From Otatea glauca (taxonomy: Eukaryota > Streptophyta > Magnoliopsida > Poales > Poaceae), in assembly GCA_036346275.1 (NCBI GenBank), contig CM070727.1:4517760-4581759 (forward strand): 64,000 nucleotides of DNA. Direction: 5' to 3'. Both the position numbers and the translations under genes were made by a program. Below the pieces are notes generated by a model. The model did not search any database. It was not told the origin of the DNA and was given only the letters and a program-made list of their open reading frames with translations. Positions 11,347-23,489 of this stretch are shown here, piece by piece (the stretch's first letter is position 1; every line of letters starts with the position of its first letter).

Positions 11347-12375
11347 ATGACCATGAAGCCGCGTCCGCCTCCGGCGCCGTCGTCTTCCGGCATGCCGGCC
11401 AGGCTCCGGCCGCACCTCGGGCGGCTCACGGCCTTCCTGATCGTTTTCGCCGTCGGCTACTCCCTTGGCATCCTGTCATCGTCCACCCGACCATCGCCGA
11501 AGCCATCTCGGACGATCATACGGCCGCACGCCGCGCACCTCACCGCCTCGACCGTCGTCCCGGCGTCGAATGCCACCGCTGCTGCTGCAGCTGCTGCTGC
11601 GAACTACCCGCGCTCGCCGCCGCACGATCTCTTCCAGTTCAAGGAAGAATGCGGGGATACGATACCCAGCGACGCCGTCGTGCCGACTCTTCTTGAGAAG
11701 CTCTTCGATGGCGAGAGCCCGTACGCCAACTTCCCGCCGCCGCACACCGCGGCGCTGCTGCACCCTGCGGCGGCGCGCCCGCGCGGGTGGGGCTCGACGG
11801 GGGCGGTGTTCGCGGAACTCATCGAAGCCGTGCGCCCGGACACCATAGTTGAGCTGGGCGCGTTCCTCGGCGCCTCGGCGCTGCACATGGTGGCCGTGTC
11901 CAAGAACCTCTCGCTCTCCCCTGCCATCCTCTGCATCGACGACTTCCGTGGCTGGCCGGCCTTTCGCGACCGCTTCCGCCGCGACGTCCCACCGCAGCAC
12001 CACGGCGACACGCTGCTGCTGCCGCAGTTCATGTCCAACGTGGCCGCGGCGGGGCCCGACGCCACCGCGCGTGTCCTACCGCTACCCTTCTCCACGGCGT
12101 CCACCCTCACCGCGCTGTGCGAGTGGGGCATCTACGCCGACCTCATCGAGGTGGACGCCGGGCACGACTTCCACTCGGCGTGGGCGGACATCAACCTTGC
12201 CTGGGCCGTGCTCCGCCCCGGCGGCGTCATGTTCGGCCACGACTACTTCACCTCCGCCGACGAACGCGGCGTCCGGCGCGCGGTGACGCTGTTCGCGAGG
12301 GTCAAGGGGCTCACCGTCCGGCCCCACGGCCAGCACTGGGTCCTCTCCCCAAAGCCGCGCGGCGACGGCCGGTGA
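11347..12375 (+). CDS. Membrane-anchored methyltransferase-like protein (Methyltransf_24 type)
   Basis: A single uninterrupted 342-codon frame with strong GC3 bias typical of a grass gene. A short basic, proline-rich N-terminus is followed by one hydrophobic segment (about residues 27-43, FLIVFAVGYSLGIL), suggesting a type II Golgi or ER membrane anchor. An Ala/Pro/Ser-rich stem follows. The catalytic-type domain holds a class I SAM-binding glycine loop (IVELGAFLGAS, about 167-177), an acidic strand-4-like motif (EVDAGHDF) and a terminal GGVMFGHDY block, as in the Methyltransf_24 family. Substrate is unknown. ATG 11347 was chosen over an upstream in-frame GTG; ATG 11353 is also possible. Long overlapping antisense ORFs reflect GC-rich composition. 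Function is inferred from fold motifs only. Confidence 0.85.
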   Translation: MTMKPRPPPAPSSSGMPARLRPHLGRLTAFLIVFAVGYSLGILSSSTRPSPKPSRTIIRPHAAHLTASTVVPASNATAAAAAAAANYPRSPPHDLFQFKEECGDTIPSDAVVPTLLEKLFDGESPYANFPPPHTAALLHPAAARPRGWGSTGAVFAELIEAVRPDTIVELGAFLGASALHMVAVSKNLSLSPAILCIDDFRGWPAFRDRFRRDVPPQHHGDTLLLPQFMSNVAAAGPDATARVLPLPFSTASTLTALCEWGIYADLIEVDAGHDFHSAWADINLAWAVLRPGGVMFGHDYFTSADERGVRRAVTLFARVKGLTVRPHGQHWVLSPKPRGDGR

Positions 12376-13576
12376 GTGCATGCCCCCGTGCTCTCTCTGG
12401 TGCTTGTCGCCGTCACCGGCGGGGCCACGCACTTGGCGTCCAGTGGAAGCGCGGAATCTTACGTGTCCCGTTGCACCATCCTCACCCGCGTACGTGCGTA
12501 CGCGCGCGCGCGCGGCACCCAAAGCGGACGAAAAGGCTACGTACGTTACCACTAGTCTCTGAAGTGTTCCTCTCAACCACCATTCTTTTTTCAGTCACAT
12601 TCTTACACAAGAATCAAGCTTAAGAGTTAAACACTATGTGCTCTTAATTCTCTGGTATAAGATATACTAGATATCTACGTATAGGTATACACACGATGAT
12701 ACAATATACGCCTAGTGTACATCTAGGTAGATGACATGTTGTTGGTGTTGGTTTGAAACTTTTTGTTTAATTTGGTTATTTATTGATTGAAGAGGAGACT
12801 ATTTATCCACCTGTCTAGTTAATTATACTGGCGAAGAAAAAAGTACGGTTCTTTTTATATGGGGATAGCGTGGTGAAGGGTGTGTGGGCTAGGCTCGAGA
12901 TCAGGGTTTCGGATTTCGGTTTCGGATCAAATACCGGTCATGCCGGAAAACGAAATTTCGTGAAATTCGGTAATTTCGAGAAATCTCGTCCGGAAATTCA
13001 AATTCAAAATTTGAATCCGGTTTTTTCTACCGGAAATTCGAATTTCGCGAGAATTGGCGAGATCTCGAGAAATGGCGAAATTTCTACCGGATGGACAAGC
13101 CTGAAAATTGGTCCAAAAGATGGAGAAAAATTTCGAAATTTTTGTGGAGAGTTCTGACGTATTATTAATGTTGTCATAAAATTTCAGATTTTTTGAATCA
13201 TGTAAATTTTTAAAAATTGAAACATTGGTACTGTCGTAATGAAACGCCACCGCAATTTAGAACTGAATGAAAAATGAGACAAAGCATGTTATAAATATTT
13301 GAAATTTTAATAGCATGATTCTGACATGTGAATAATATTGCCATAAAATTTTGAGTTGTTACTGAAGCTCGAGGAATTTTTAAAAATTGTGGAATTCGGG
13401 TATGCGTGAAGTAAGAAATTTCGGCAGCATTTTGACTAAAATTCGAAGATTGGGAGTCATAATTCGAAACAATTAGTGTACATTGACATGAAAATTATTA
13501 AGAATGTAATAAAATTGATACACACAACAAGTCTTCACATATTTGCATATGACAATTAAATGAATGTATGTTTGCA

Positions 13577-15030
13577 TCACATACCTACGAGTAGTAAAGC
13601 GCCCCTGGTGCAAACTCCACCTCCGTGTTGTCGACAATGATCTCGTGGTACCTCCTCTCGTGTTGTTGCTTGTATTCCTCCCAGGTCATGTCTCGTGGTA
13701 GCCAGGCAGACTTCCAATGCTGGTAATGAGACTCCTGTATCGTGTTTCTGACCGTGAAGGTACATGACATTGGCGGATGAGTGCCGTGCGTATGGATCGA
13801 CATATGGATCATTGTAGTCAAATGGCAAAGAGATGCTCGATCCATCATAACTCGTCAGAATCGCATTCCACCTCGATCCCATCCGCATCCACCCGATCCC
13901 ATCCATACGGCATTTGACTATACCCGTATGCTCAATGGAATGCCCAAATGGTCGGAGGACTCATCGCTACACCATGATTGAGCACCATCCCGTGGTTGTG
14001 CTTTGCTGGCGCCCACCCCCACCACGCGATGTGCCCTTCCCGCCATCGCGGTCCGCAGATGGGAGTCACCTCTGGCAGGCGATACCTCTCGATGCAATCC
14101 TCCGCCGGTGATTGTGATTGTGGATGGGCGGAGGGAGTACCGGCCGCCTTCCGTCCGTCATCGCCGGGAGAGTCTGTCGCAGATCACGAGCTACTCGAGG
14201 TATCGCACATTATGAGAAGGTGTTGCCGTGTCGTCCTCATCGCCGACAATAGGCTCATCATCAATTCGCCTTTTCCTTTTTCCTTACCACTCGGCTGCCC
14301 GATAACTTTTGTAATCCGCCTAAAGCTCCCGCTAGAGTGTCGTCATCCTCGGCGTCGGTAGCACGCTTTCTCTTCCCTGTGTGCGTGTCTCCGATGTTCC
14401 ACTCGCCCAACTGGGAGGCTCTTCCTCCCGTGGCCAATTAGAAGTAAGGTTAACATTGTTCTCGTGTTTGGACATACATGGTTAAAAGTGGAATGGAAAA
14501 CAATTGCATTGTTTACTGTTGCCTCATACATCTCTTCCATTGGGATGGAGTCAACCACGAATCTCATTTGGGAGGGGTGGGTCGTCGCGACCGCCCTCGC
14601 CGAGTAGAGGCTCCAAAGAACTGGATGAGTCGAACCACTCGCAATTGGGTCATGCCGGGATGCATCGCATCCTCGATCGAGCGATCCACGTGGTCTTCGT
14701 CTTGGAGTCCGCGAGTGGATTCATAGTCTCGGCGAAGTCGCAGTTGTAGTGCACGAACACGAGCTGTTGGAGCTTCGCATAACTTAAACGGTGCAAGCGT
14801 CCTCCGACGCAGCGATCGCTCGCTTCTCCTTCTTTCATCCACGGCCACCACGGAGGTCCGCGATCATGGCTCGCCTAATCACTTTAGGCACGTTAGGGTG
14901 AACCTTCACATCACCGGCGCGGCCATAAATGTTCCTTAAGACGGTCGCCCTCCACCCTTCATAACATGCGCGCAGAGTTGCACCTCGACCACGAACCGAT
15001 CGCTCCCGTGGTCCCATCACGGTACACGAG
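13577..15030 (-). pseudogene. Decayed hAT transposase, C-terminal part
   Basis: Minus-strand frames contain RLSYAKLQQLVFVHYN (about 14790-14745), the signature at the end of the hAT C-terminal dimerisation domain (PF05699). Several other same-strand frames follow, with an acidic/serine-rich tail (for example FDSSSSLEPLLGEG near 14620) and a further piece at 13906-13585. Frame changes are frequent and no full-length ORF exists. The N-terminal BED finger and catalytic region are not recognisable. It presumably derives from the autonomous ancestor of the surrounding element. Confidence 0.65.
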
Positions 15031-15888
15031 GCTCGCCATCACAACGACCTCACACTGCATCATTACGAACAAATGCATGATATATAAGCTTGTATGGCCA
15101 TGTGCTTGTTTGCATGTAGTCAACAATCTTAACTCACTGATGTTTGCTAAAATGCATGATATATGCCTTTCGTTGTGAGGCTTACTAGCTGTACCATACT
15201 ACCATAAGTGACCAAGTGAGTAAGTGACATGGAATTTTGAGTTTTGAATACATCTTGACATATGAATCCCAATTCCCAAATGAGTACATGCATTGTTAGT
15301 TCTTACTAGACTATATCCCACATGAATACATGTCTAAATAAGCAAGAAAATTACAGCTACACTTAAAATCCAACAAATCAATTTGTTCATACCAATTTTT
15401 TTGGAAGCCCGAAATTTCGCCTTTAAGAACCAAATATCGCCTTCAAGAATCAAATCTCATACAGGAGGCCGAGATTTGCCTCTGAGCCTTAGATCCGGCC
15501 GGATTTGGCCGAGCTTGGCCGGACAGAGAGAGGAGGAGGTGGAGAAGTGAGTGCGCAGGGAAAGTGAAATGGCGAGAGAGCCTCTCGGTGGAATGAGTTG
15601 TGAAGGAACTTCAATGATTGACGATGTATTAAAGCCTCCGACACAGGTACATGACTTGAAAGGAAAGGAAAAAGGAGAAAGAGTCTTGAAGATTTTTAAT
15701 CAAGGTTAAAAGACCTCTCATGAGGTTAGAAACAGAGTGTTGAGTTATTTTTAAGAGGAATAGTGCCTAAGATCTTGATTTAATCCTAAGTGTGAAATGA
15801 CTCAAAATCATACCTTGAAATCATGCTAGTTGCATTTGGAACAAAGTTTTAAATGTTACATTTTTACCTAAGATTTTTACCTAAGTTT

Positions 15889-16800
15889 TAGCAATTTCAA
15901 TTTTTAGGATTTTTCCATCAGTACAAAACCTCGTTCACGCCGGACCACTTGGAAGTAGTCCCGCAAAAGTCGTTCACGCCGGACTACTTCCAAGTGGTCG
16001 GCGTGAACTGACTTTTATCCTATTTCGATTTTTATTTTTAAAACATAACAAATGATGTTAAAATATTTTCATAAATTTTATGTATTATCCTACATATCTT
16101 ATGATACTCCCATAAATTTTTCATAGCATGAAAATGCATTCTCAATTTTTAAAATTGAGAGTGTTTTGCGAAATGCCAAAAAGTCTAAAAATAAACTTTT
16201 TCAAACATTATCATTGAAGATCACTTCACGAGAACTTATTGATATAATTCGGTACGATCCGGCCAAAAAATTCAAATTCGGTTTAAAATTCGAAATTTCT
16301 CTGTAGCAATTTCAATTTTTTCGGATTTTCCCATCCGCACGAATAGTTCGTTCACGCGGACCACTTGAAGTAGTCCGGCGCAAAAGGTCGTTCACGCCGG
16401 ACTACTTCCAAGTGGTCCGGCGTGAACTGACTTTTATCCTATTTCTGATTTTTATTTTTAAAACATAACAAATGATGTCAAAATATTTTCATAAATTTTA
16501 TGTATTATCCTACATATCTTATGATACTCCCATAAATTTTTCATAGCATGAAAATGCATTCTCAATTTTTTAAAATTCAGAGAGTGTTTCTGACGAAGTG
16601 CCAAAAAGTCTAAAAAATAAACTTTTTCGAAACATTATCATTGAAGATCACTTCCTGAGAACTTATTGATATAATTCCGGTCAGATCCGCCAAAAAATTC
16701 AAATTCGGTTTAAAATTCGAAATCTCGGCGGTTTTGCGAAATCTCTGAAAAAATAAAAAATCAAATATATCTGTAGCAATTTCAAATTTTTTCGGATTTT
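15889..16800. repeat. About 417-bp tandem repeat with hairpins inside the hAT element
   Basis: Two near-identical units start at gcaatttcaattttt (about 15889 and 16304), and a truncated third starts near 16777. Each full unit contains an inverted repeat: gttcacgccggaccacttgg... paired with ...ccaagtggtcggcgtgaac (15932-16010 and 16349-16428). That gives stable stems of about 28 bp. Confidence 0.75.
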
Positions 16801-17127
16801 TACATCCCGCCGTCTATGCAAACTCATTTGGGTCGAAATCCGAGATTTGGCGAGATTTCGCCGAATTTCGGCGGTTTTTGTAACCTTGCTCGAGATGGCG
16901 ATTCGGTGGTGATGGTTGAGAGGTGACGCTCGGTATTGGAGGATGACGCGGTTTGCGTACCGGCCGGGGCAAAAAGACGGTGGTGTGATCGAAAGTCAAA
17001 AAGAGGAGTAATACTGGATGAGCATGGGACGGGAGAGCAGTGGCCAATAGGTCGCTAATTAGTTCCTTTGATCATCATTGTAGAGTAATTTACAAGGTAA
17101 TCATCTCTCCCTGAGACGATGGAGGGT

Positions 17128-17345
17128 CTGTTTAGATGAGTGGTAGTTTTTCTGAAAAACTATTTTTTTGTCTTTCTAGGCTAAAAAACAGCTGTAGCAT
17201 TTTATAAGAGATCGTTTGACAAATAGTTAATTTTTCTCAGCAATAAGCTATAAAATCAGATCTAGCCCAGCTTTTAGTTTTTAGCTTTTACTAGTTATAT
17301 ATGGTTTTTGGCTTATGCCAAAAGTCGCTTAAAAGCTGAGTAATG
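17128..17345. repeat. Possible MITE related to 27776-27990
   Basis: This AT-rich segment (gggtctgtttagatgag ... cttaaaagctgag) resembles, in the opposite orientation, the segment near 27776-27990 (shared phrases such as actagttatatatggttttt and its reverse complement). The ends are not defined, so the class is uncertain. Confidence 0.35.
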
Positions 17346-17361
17346 TTAATGGAGTATGGTC

Positions 17362-18160
17362 CAGAGGTGGGCACTCAGGCCAAGCTTTTTTGGGTGGTTC
17401 AAGGCATGGTGGGCACGGCTCAGTATGAAGTGGGTCGTGCTGTGTCGGTACGACATTGTAGCACAGGTCATGCCAAGCCTGAGAATCGGACACGATGGAC
17501 GGCACGACCTAGCACGACACTGAAACACGAGGCCGTGCCAGGCCTGATGACCCAGGGCCTGAGGAAGAAGCACAACATGAAAGTCACCGACCCGCAGAGT
17601 ATGAGCACCATGGACGCACCTGACAGCATAGATGTCACCCCCGTCATCGACTCCTGAGAGAGACGGGCAAGAGAGGAGAGAGAGCTGAGAGAGATTGAGA
17701 GACGGTGCAAGAAGCTACTCTCTCTCTCGTTCATCTTTTTCAATCTCTCTCGGCTCTCTCTCCCGTCTCTCTCAATCTCTCCCTCTCTCGCCCGTCTCTC
17801 TTAATATCTCTCGTCTGTCTTCTTCACTCTCTTTCTCGCCTATTGCCCCTCTCGCCCGTGTTCAGCATATCCTCTCTCTCTCTTGTAACTGTTCAAGAAT
17901 AAATAAATTTTAGTTCCTTTTTCTATAACATTTGTGTCCACTGCCACAACTCCATGTGTCTTTTGTTCCTTTCCTCTCGTCGCAATAGTGCAAATGGGTT
18001 AAACTGGACCGGCACGGCACGAAGCACAAATGGGTTGTGTCTGGGCTCGTCGAAGGCGAGTTGGGGGGCACGACGGGCCGTCGCGGCCTGAAACGGTTCA
18101 GACACAAAGTACGATGGGCCCGTGCCGACCCGACCCGGCATGGCACGACGCCCACCTCTA
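17362..18160. mobile_element. hAT-like non-autonomous element, copy 2 (about 799 bp)
   Basis: It begins CAGAGGTGGGCACTCAGGCC and ends GACGCCCACCTCTA, with the same organisation as the element at 9893-10678: a GC-rich end, a ctctct core, gttcaagaataaataaatttta, then a cgtcgcaatagtgcaaatgg block. The flanks share gtatgg (agtatggt / tgtatgga), a probable 8-bp target duplication with two mismatches. Confidence 0.75.
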
Positions 18161-18169
18161 TGTATGGAT

Positions 18170-20590
18170 GAATGTCGATGGTTTTTTTAGCTCTTTTAGG
18201 TATATTAAGGTTAATATAGATTGTTCATTCTTTTCGATCCAATAGATTAAATTAATCGGTGTTTTTTTATATTCCCCTTTTTCTCATGTAGTAGAGATAC
18301 ATTTAATAAATCAATAACTAAATATGATTTTTATCACCTACTATATATTACTAATACTACTTTACTGCACTGCAGTGTAACATTTCTCTTTTTTCGAGAT
18401 GTGTGTATGGATCATCTGATGCAGGTAATTTGGTATTTGCTGCGCGCTTTGATTAATTGTAAGCCATGAGAGGGCACGCATAATTGGACCCTTTTTAAGT
18501 ATCGATATGGACAGATGCTTACACTTTGTCACTACCTTTCTTGCCACCTTCTTCTTTTGTGATACGCAGAAAAAGTAATTACTAGACTAAATACATTCTT
18601 TTCTGGGCTCTGGCTTGGCTGTTTTTCAGTTGCTGTTATCCGAATCGGTCAATACATATCTGCACTCCATGATGATCTTGGATCTCTAGATGGATGCACA
18701 TTGAATTTGGCAGGTTACATATTCTTTTCAGAGTCTTCCATGCGCATGTCATCAACTTTGGATGTGGACCATGTTGCAGTACCAGATTACCAGGAACATG
18801 AAGTACCTAGCTCGCGTTTTGGGTGGTCAACATTAGAGACCGACTGGCACGCGACTGGTGTAGATTGCAGCACAAATCTCCGCATTTGATGAGTCTCAAG
18901 CACCTCATCAAGCATTCAAAAACCAACCAACGATCATTATCGGCGATCGCTCAATGACAACTCACCCAAGTACTCTATCGACCACGTTTTTAACCACGAT
19001 AATAGACACAACAGATTCACAGGAGAAGATGAGGATGGCATATCCATCGCAATAATACCAGCAGTCTTACATTGTATCTTGCAAAATTCCTATGCTCTGC
19101 CGAAAAAGCTATAGGATCCAACTTGCAAATGGGTCTTAAATTTCTGATAAATTACCCCACGATAAACCAAGAACAGCCACAGTGCTTCACAGGTTACAAG
19201 TAAACCGAGCTTAGACGTCTAATCTCTCGCGATTAACAAGGCTTAACCGTGTGCTCCACGGAGACCGGCAGGTGGGTTACCGCACCGGGGCAGGAGGAGA
19301 GGACGGGGCGGTGTCTGGTCGACGGGAACAGACGACGAGAGGTTCTTTGGCCTTGCGTCGCTTGCGCCGGTAGCGTTCGGTTTCGCTTTGCGGCACTCGG
19401 ACGCCTCGCATTGGCGCAAAAAGAATCCATCAGCTTTATTGGGATCGCCGTCCATCCGGTCAAATCATTGGTGGTTCATTAGCCTCAATCGTCCGAAATA
19501 ATCACTTTTCTAACTCAGCTCTATGATAAATTATTTATTTAAAAAAAATCTAGTCTCTTCTTATCGTAAAAACGCCGAAAGATGACACATGTCACACTAT
19601 GTGCTCCCATGCTGCAAAAAGACCTACCGAGCTCGACATTTTGCGGTCGAGAATAGAACTATTTTATAATTATATTTAGAAAAAGAATCAAATTTGCAAA
19701 AAAAAAAAAGTCACATGAGGAGAGTACCGGGCCTTTCTTATTTTATCTTGCCAGGTAGGTCACACCCATCGTATCATCATTCAGGGAATATGAAATTGCA
19801 GAAAAATATCTGATGATGACATCTAGAAGAAATGAAAAAATAGGGGAAGAAGCGGCTCATATCTGAGGAATCATTCAAGGATAACAAAGATAATTGCAGC
19901 CGATTACACAGGAAGGGACATATATGCTGCATGACTAGGCTGGTTTACATGCATTTAAAAGTGTGTCAGCAATACATTGTTAAGTAGATGCAACCTGCAA
20001 TCTGCTGCTTCCTTCCAAGGAAGGGCATTTTGGCAGAGGGGTGTTGGTAGAGTCATCCCGCCCATGGAAAGACTAAACCATACTTTATTTCAAGAAACTA
20101 AAAAAGTTAACCCCAAGTGAAATCTTTATTCTGTTATCAAATTAAGAAATGAAGCAGCTAAACAGTCCTAAATTTTTTCTGAATTCTACACAAGTGGCCA
20201 AAAAAAAGCAACAACATGCCACCATTATGCGGTATGATGAAACAGCTTTTCCATAAAAGACAGGCTAGACAGCAGCACAGAGACCCAACTCTCAATCTCC
20301 CATCAGTTGAAAGTTGAAACTACTCATGTGCTTCTAGTTAGTTCCTCTGTTCGATAACCAAAAAAATGCAGTCGAACTACATTATCATCAAATAACTTTT
20401 CCAAGAGACAGGTTACAGCAACGTAGAGATGCACCTCAAATCAATTGAAACTACTCGTGTGCTTTGAGTTGGTTCCTCTCTCCTATCACAAAGAAAATGC
20501 AGAAGATCTACAATATGATTCCATTAATATCAAAAGTATCTACAGATAACAGATGCCTCGAAGCCGCAACTTGGCTAGAAGCTGAAACTG
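18170..20590. other. Intergenic, no gene seen
   Basis: I find no conserved protein, RNA gene or bounded repeat here. The right end (about 20200-20600) is probably the 3' flank or UTR of COA5. Short ORFs at 18701-18889 and 19249-19482 have no recognisable similarity. Confidence 0.45.
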
Positions 20591-20600
20591 GATGAGGAGT

Positions 20601-20766
20601 CCACAGGCACACCATCAATACCCCTTGTTGCCACGTATCCGGGCTCGCATGTCAACCTGTTGCAACGACTAATAAAGTTAACACCACAGGCACACCATCA
20701 ATACCCCTTGTTGCCACGTATCCGGGCTCGCATGTCAACCTGTTGCAACGACTAATAAAGTTAACA
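20601..20766. repeat. 83-bp tandem duplication covering the last COA5 exon
   Basis: The 83 bp at 20601-20683 are repeated without a spacer at 20684-20766, identical by eye. Each copy contains a complete splice acceptor (ttgcaacag on the minus strand), the 42-nt last coding exon and the TGA stop. Confidence 0.95.
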
Positions 20767-22426
20767 CTTCCATACACAATGAAAAACAGAAAAATAAGAG
20801 TAGGAAAGGCCGAAGCAGAACAATGATTAACAAGGAAGAACATAAAATATAGAAAGGAAAGATGGTACCAAAGGATTTTAAACATATCAATACGTTGGAT
20901 AAAGCAACAACTCTTAACACCTGCTGCAATAATACTCGGCCAAACCAGTCCAAATATTCCTAAGCTAGGTTGCATGTCGCATTCAGAATTGCGCACACAA
21001 GGATATTGAGTTTTGATAAATGTGAGGCATATGATTATATTTCCATAAGAAGAAACAAAATGATCCGTCAATGAGAAGTATTATGATTACATAATGTGCA
21101 CAAAAGATGCATATAGATTTATATACAGAAAAAAGACTAGCAGAGGTTTACAGGTTGAGTTTTTAGTTCTCTGTTGCTGTCATACTCAAAAGGATGCATC
21201 CAACAGTGACCCTATTGCATTAAGCTCATTGTGTAGAACAAATCAAAGAGAAAAGAAACAAAACTGTATAGTAATTGAAGGTAGTCAGGAACACATCCAT
21301 GCTACTATCATTTCAGGAAAAAATATAGAAAATTGACCATTGATCTTCATGTGCTCATGTTACCATACTACAGGCTTTTCCAGTTCAACCTACTTCTGTC
21401 ATCTGCAATAATAAATATGATTATAGGGTGTGGTGCCTAGAGTAGTTACAGAAAGAGCCTGATTTTGACCACCATTTCAATATTGTTTTCCTTTGGAGAG
21501 CTTCTAGGGATTTACATTCTGTGGCTACTATCAGCTTACTGAACCTGTCTAAATGGATATAAAAATTTCATGCTTTTCTCATTTAAATGTAACCGACGAT
21601 GCACGCCTATTGAATCGTAAGATTCACCTTAACTCTCTGAAACCCTCCAACATCCAGCTCAGGCACAAATCAAAACTTAACTTATCAATTTGCATTGGCA
21701 TTGTATCGACCTGTAGAATATGGGACCAAGATCTAAGATAGTGTTATTGGCTGTGAGAACATCACCGCAGGTTTTGTGTCAGGCCCAAACCATGTTCAAT
21801 TGTGAGTTATTCGGCAACCATAATACCATATACACCCTAACACCGCATCAATTTCAGGAAACAGCAGTCGCTAACTACATATTGATTCAGAATTCACACA
21901 AAGTCGCAAACCTCAAGCACTTAGGGAATGGTTTGAACATTGCAATTACCTAAGGAATGTCCAACGCCAAATCGTTTACACTTACAGGCTAAACAAATTC
22001 ATCAACTAGAAAGCCGCAAGATACTCAAAGCGCGAACCGCTATCACGACAGTAAACTTATCAAAAGGAAACTGGCGCAACTAATTTACAGTGAATTCAAG
22101 ACATGCCTGGCCCCTTTTGCAGTTGAAATAAGTCTCCCGCAGACCGACGCACTCGCTGGTGATGTTGGGCACCTTCTCCCCCGCGCACTCCTTGTAGGGT
22201 CTATTCTGCACCTGCGCATAACCGCATCAATCAGTCAGCGCCACCGTCTCAAACAGCACCCAGAACCCTGACGGCGAAACAAGTGGGATGATCCACTCCC
22301 GACTCCCTCCCCGTACTGGTTACAAGAGCCATGGAACTTGCCGGTGGCATCCAGGCCTCTAACCACACGGAATCGGATCGGAACAACCGGCGGCACAGCG
22401 GATGCGCGGGGAGAAGAGAAGAGAAG

Positions 22427-22475
<49 letters not shown>

Positions 22476-22567
22476 AAGGAGGGAGGAATCCAACCGACCT
22501 TGACGCAGTGGGTCTCGCTGAGGCACTTGACGAGCTCCATGGCCAAGCCCTTGCACGACTTCGCCAT
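20698..22567 (-). CDS. COA5: Cytochrome c oxidase assembly factor 5 (COA5/PET191 homologue)
   Basis: Three coding exons on the minus strand: 22567-22499, 22211-22107 and 20739-20698, giving 71 residues. The protein starts MAKSCKGLAMELVKCLSE and has the twin CX9C pattern (Cys5-X9-Cys15 and Cys44-X9-Cys54, plus Cys21 and Cys32) of PET191. This protein is imported into the mitochondrial intermembrane space and needed to assemble cytochrome c oxidase. The C-terminus VDMRARIRGNKGY matches plant homologues. Intron 1 is GT-AG and holds an (AG)n microsatellite. Intron 2 (about 1.37 kb) begins with GC (cag|gcatgt), a GC-AG intron. The last exon and its acceptor exist in two identical tandem copies; the alternative exon is 20656-20615. 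Either copy gives the same protein. Confidence 0.92.
22431..22469. repeat. (AG)n microsatellite in COA5 intron 1
   Basis: A 39-nt perfect ga repeat begins about 30 nt inside the intron from the exon 1 donor. On the transcribed strand it is a (CT)n tract. Confidence 0.95.
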
Positions 22568-22903
22568 CTCCCTCCCTCCCTCCCTCTCCCCCTCTCTCTC
22601 TCGGCGTGTTCCCCCCGCGGCTGCGCGTACTTGCGGGAGGGGAAAGAAAGAGGCGAAAGCGGCGGCGCCTCTCCCCTTCCGGCGGCCGGCGTAACAGGTC
22701 GGGTCGGAAGTTGGTTCTGGTCGGGCTTTTCGGAAGCCTTTTCCAGCCCAATAAAGGTAAATTCGGCCTACTTTAGCACAAGTCGACTCAGCCAAGCCGA
22801 TGTTTTTTTAGAACGGCCCAGATAATGTTGGGGTATGATTGATACCCAGAGTTGATGGGCCGGCTCAACAATTACTATTTGAGCGGCCACAGCTAGCTAG
22901 AGC

Positions 22904-23476
22904 TAGGGCTGTGCCTACGATATAATTGGTAAATACGGTTTAGTAAATATAATTTTTAATAAATACGGTAATTAAAATATGATATCCAATAGAACCTCGG
23001 TTCGGTATTGACAAATACTATAATATTTTGATTTAGTATCGGTAAATACCATAATATTTTGGTTCGGTATTAGTAAATACCATATTTATCAAACTAGCGT
23101 GAATTATTCTTTTTTACATATCATTTGGACATCGATATAGTTTCTAATACACACATTTGACTATTACTCTATCTAATTATATGTTAGAAAAATATTACAC
23201 ACACTTGGTCATTACTTTGATAAATCTAGTGATATTATTTCCATGTGAAACTATACTTTATACACAATTAATCATCACTTTATCTAATTATACATTTTTT
23301 TATTTTAGTATTGGGTTTATTTCAGTTTACGCGCGGTTTTTACCAAAAAACCCGTATCCCAAAAGTAAAAAATTTACCATACCATACCGAATACATACCG
23401 GTCAAATCGAGTTGACCAGTTCGGTTTAATTTTTTTGGCACGGTTTTTCGGTTCGATAATACCGTGCACAGCCCTA
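22904..23476. mobile_element. Non-autonomous hAT element (MITE), 573 bp
   Basis: Termini are TAGGGCTGTGC and GCACAGCCCTA, perfect 11-bp inverted repeats. The flanks are gctagagc (22896-22903) and ggtagagc (23477-23484), an 8-bp target duplication with one mismatch. The interior repeats ggtaaatac/accgaa-type phrases. It is a different subfamily from the one at 7945. Confidence 0.88.
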
Positions 23477-23489
23477 GGTAGAGCCGAAA

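Larger units (their letters stand above)
12902..16888. mobile_element. Large hAT element with perfect 8-bp target duplication
   Basis: The element starts CAGGGTTTCGG and ends TAACCTTG, inverted-repeat-like termini (cagggtt / aaccttg). It is flanked on both sides by ctcgagat (12894-12901 and 16889-16896), an exact 8-bp duplication characteristic of hAT transposition. Both ends carry subterminal repeats rich in gaaatttcg/cgaaattc. The interior carries a decayed transposase on the minus strand and a tandem duplication of about 417 bp. It sits about 530 bp downstream of the methyltransferase-like stop codon. Confidence 0.85.

Noticed and set aside
11465..12623. Several long ORFs on both strands overlapping the methyltransferase-like gene
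   Set aside because: They are Arg/Pro-rich shadows caused by high GC content; only the 11347-12375 frame has domain motifs and a membrane anchor.
19249..19482. 77-codon ORF in the 18.2-20.6 kb gap
   Set aside because: No domain or conserved motif; opposite-strand ORFs of similar length overlap it, as expected for chance.
22235..22825. ORFs of 118-186 codons over COA5 exon 1 and the (AG)n repeat
   Set aside because: Low-complexity translation of the microsatellite and GC-rich leader; the real coding exon is only 69 nt there.
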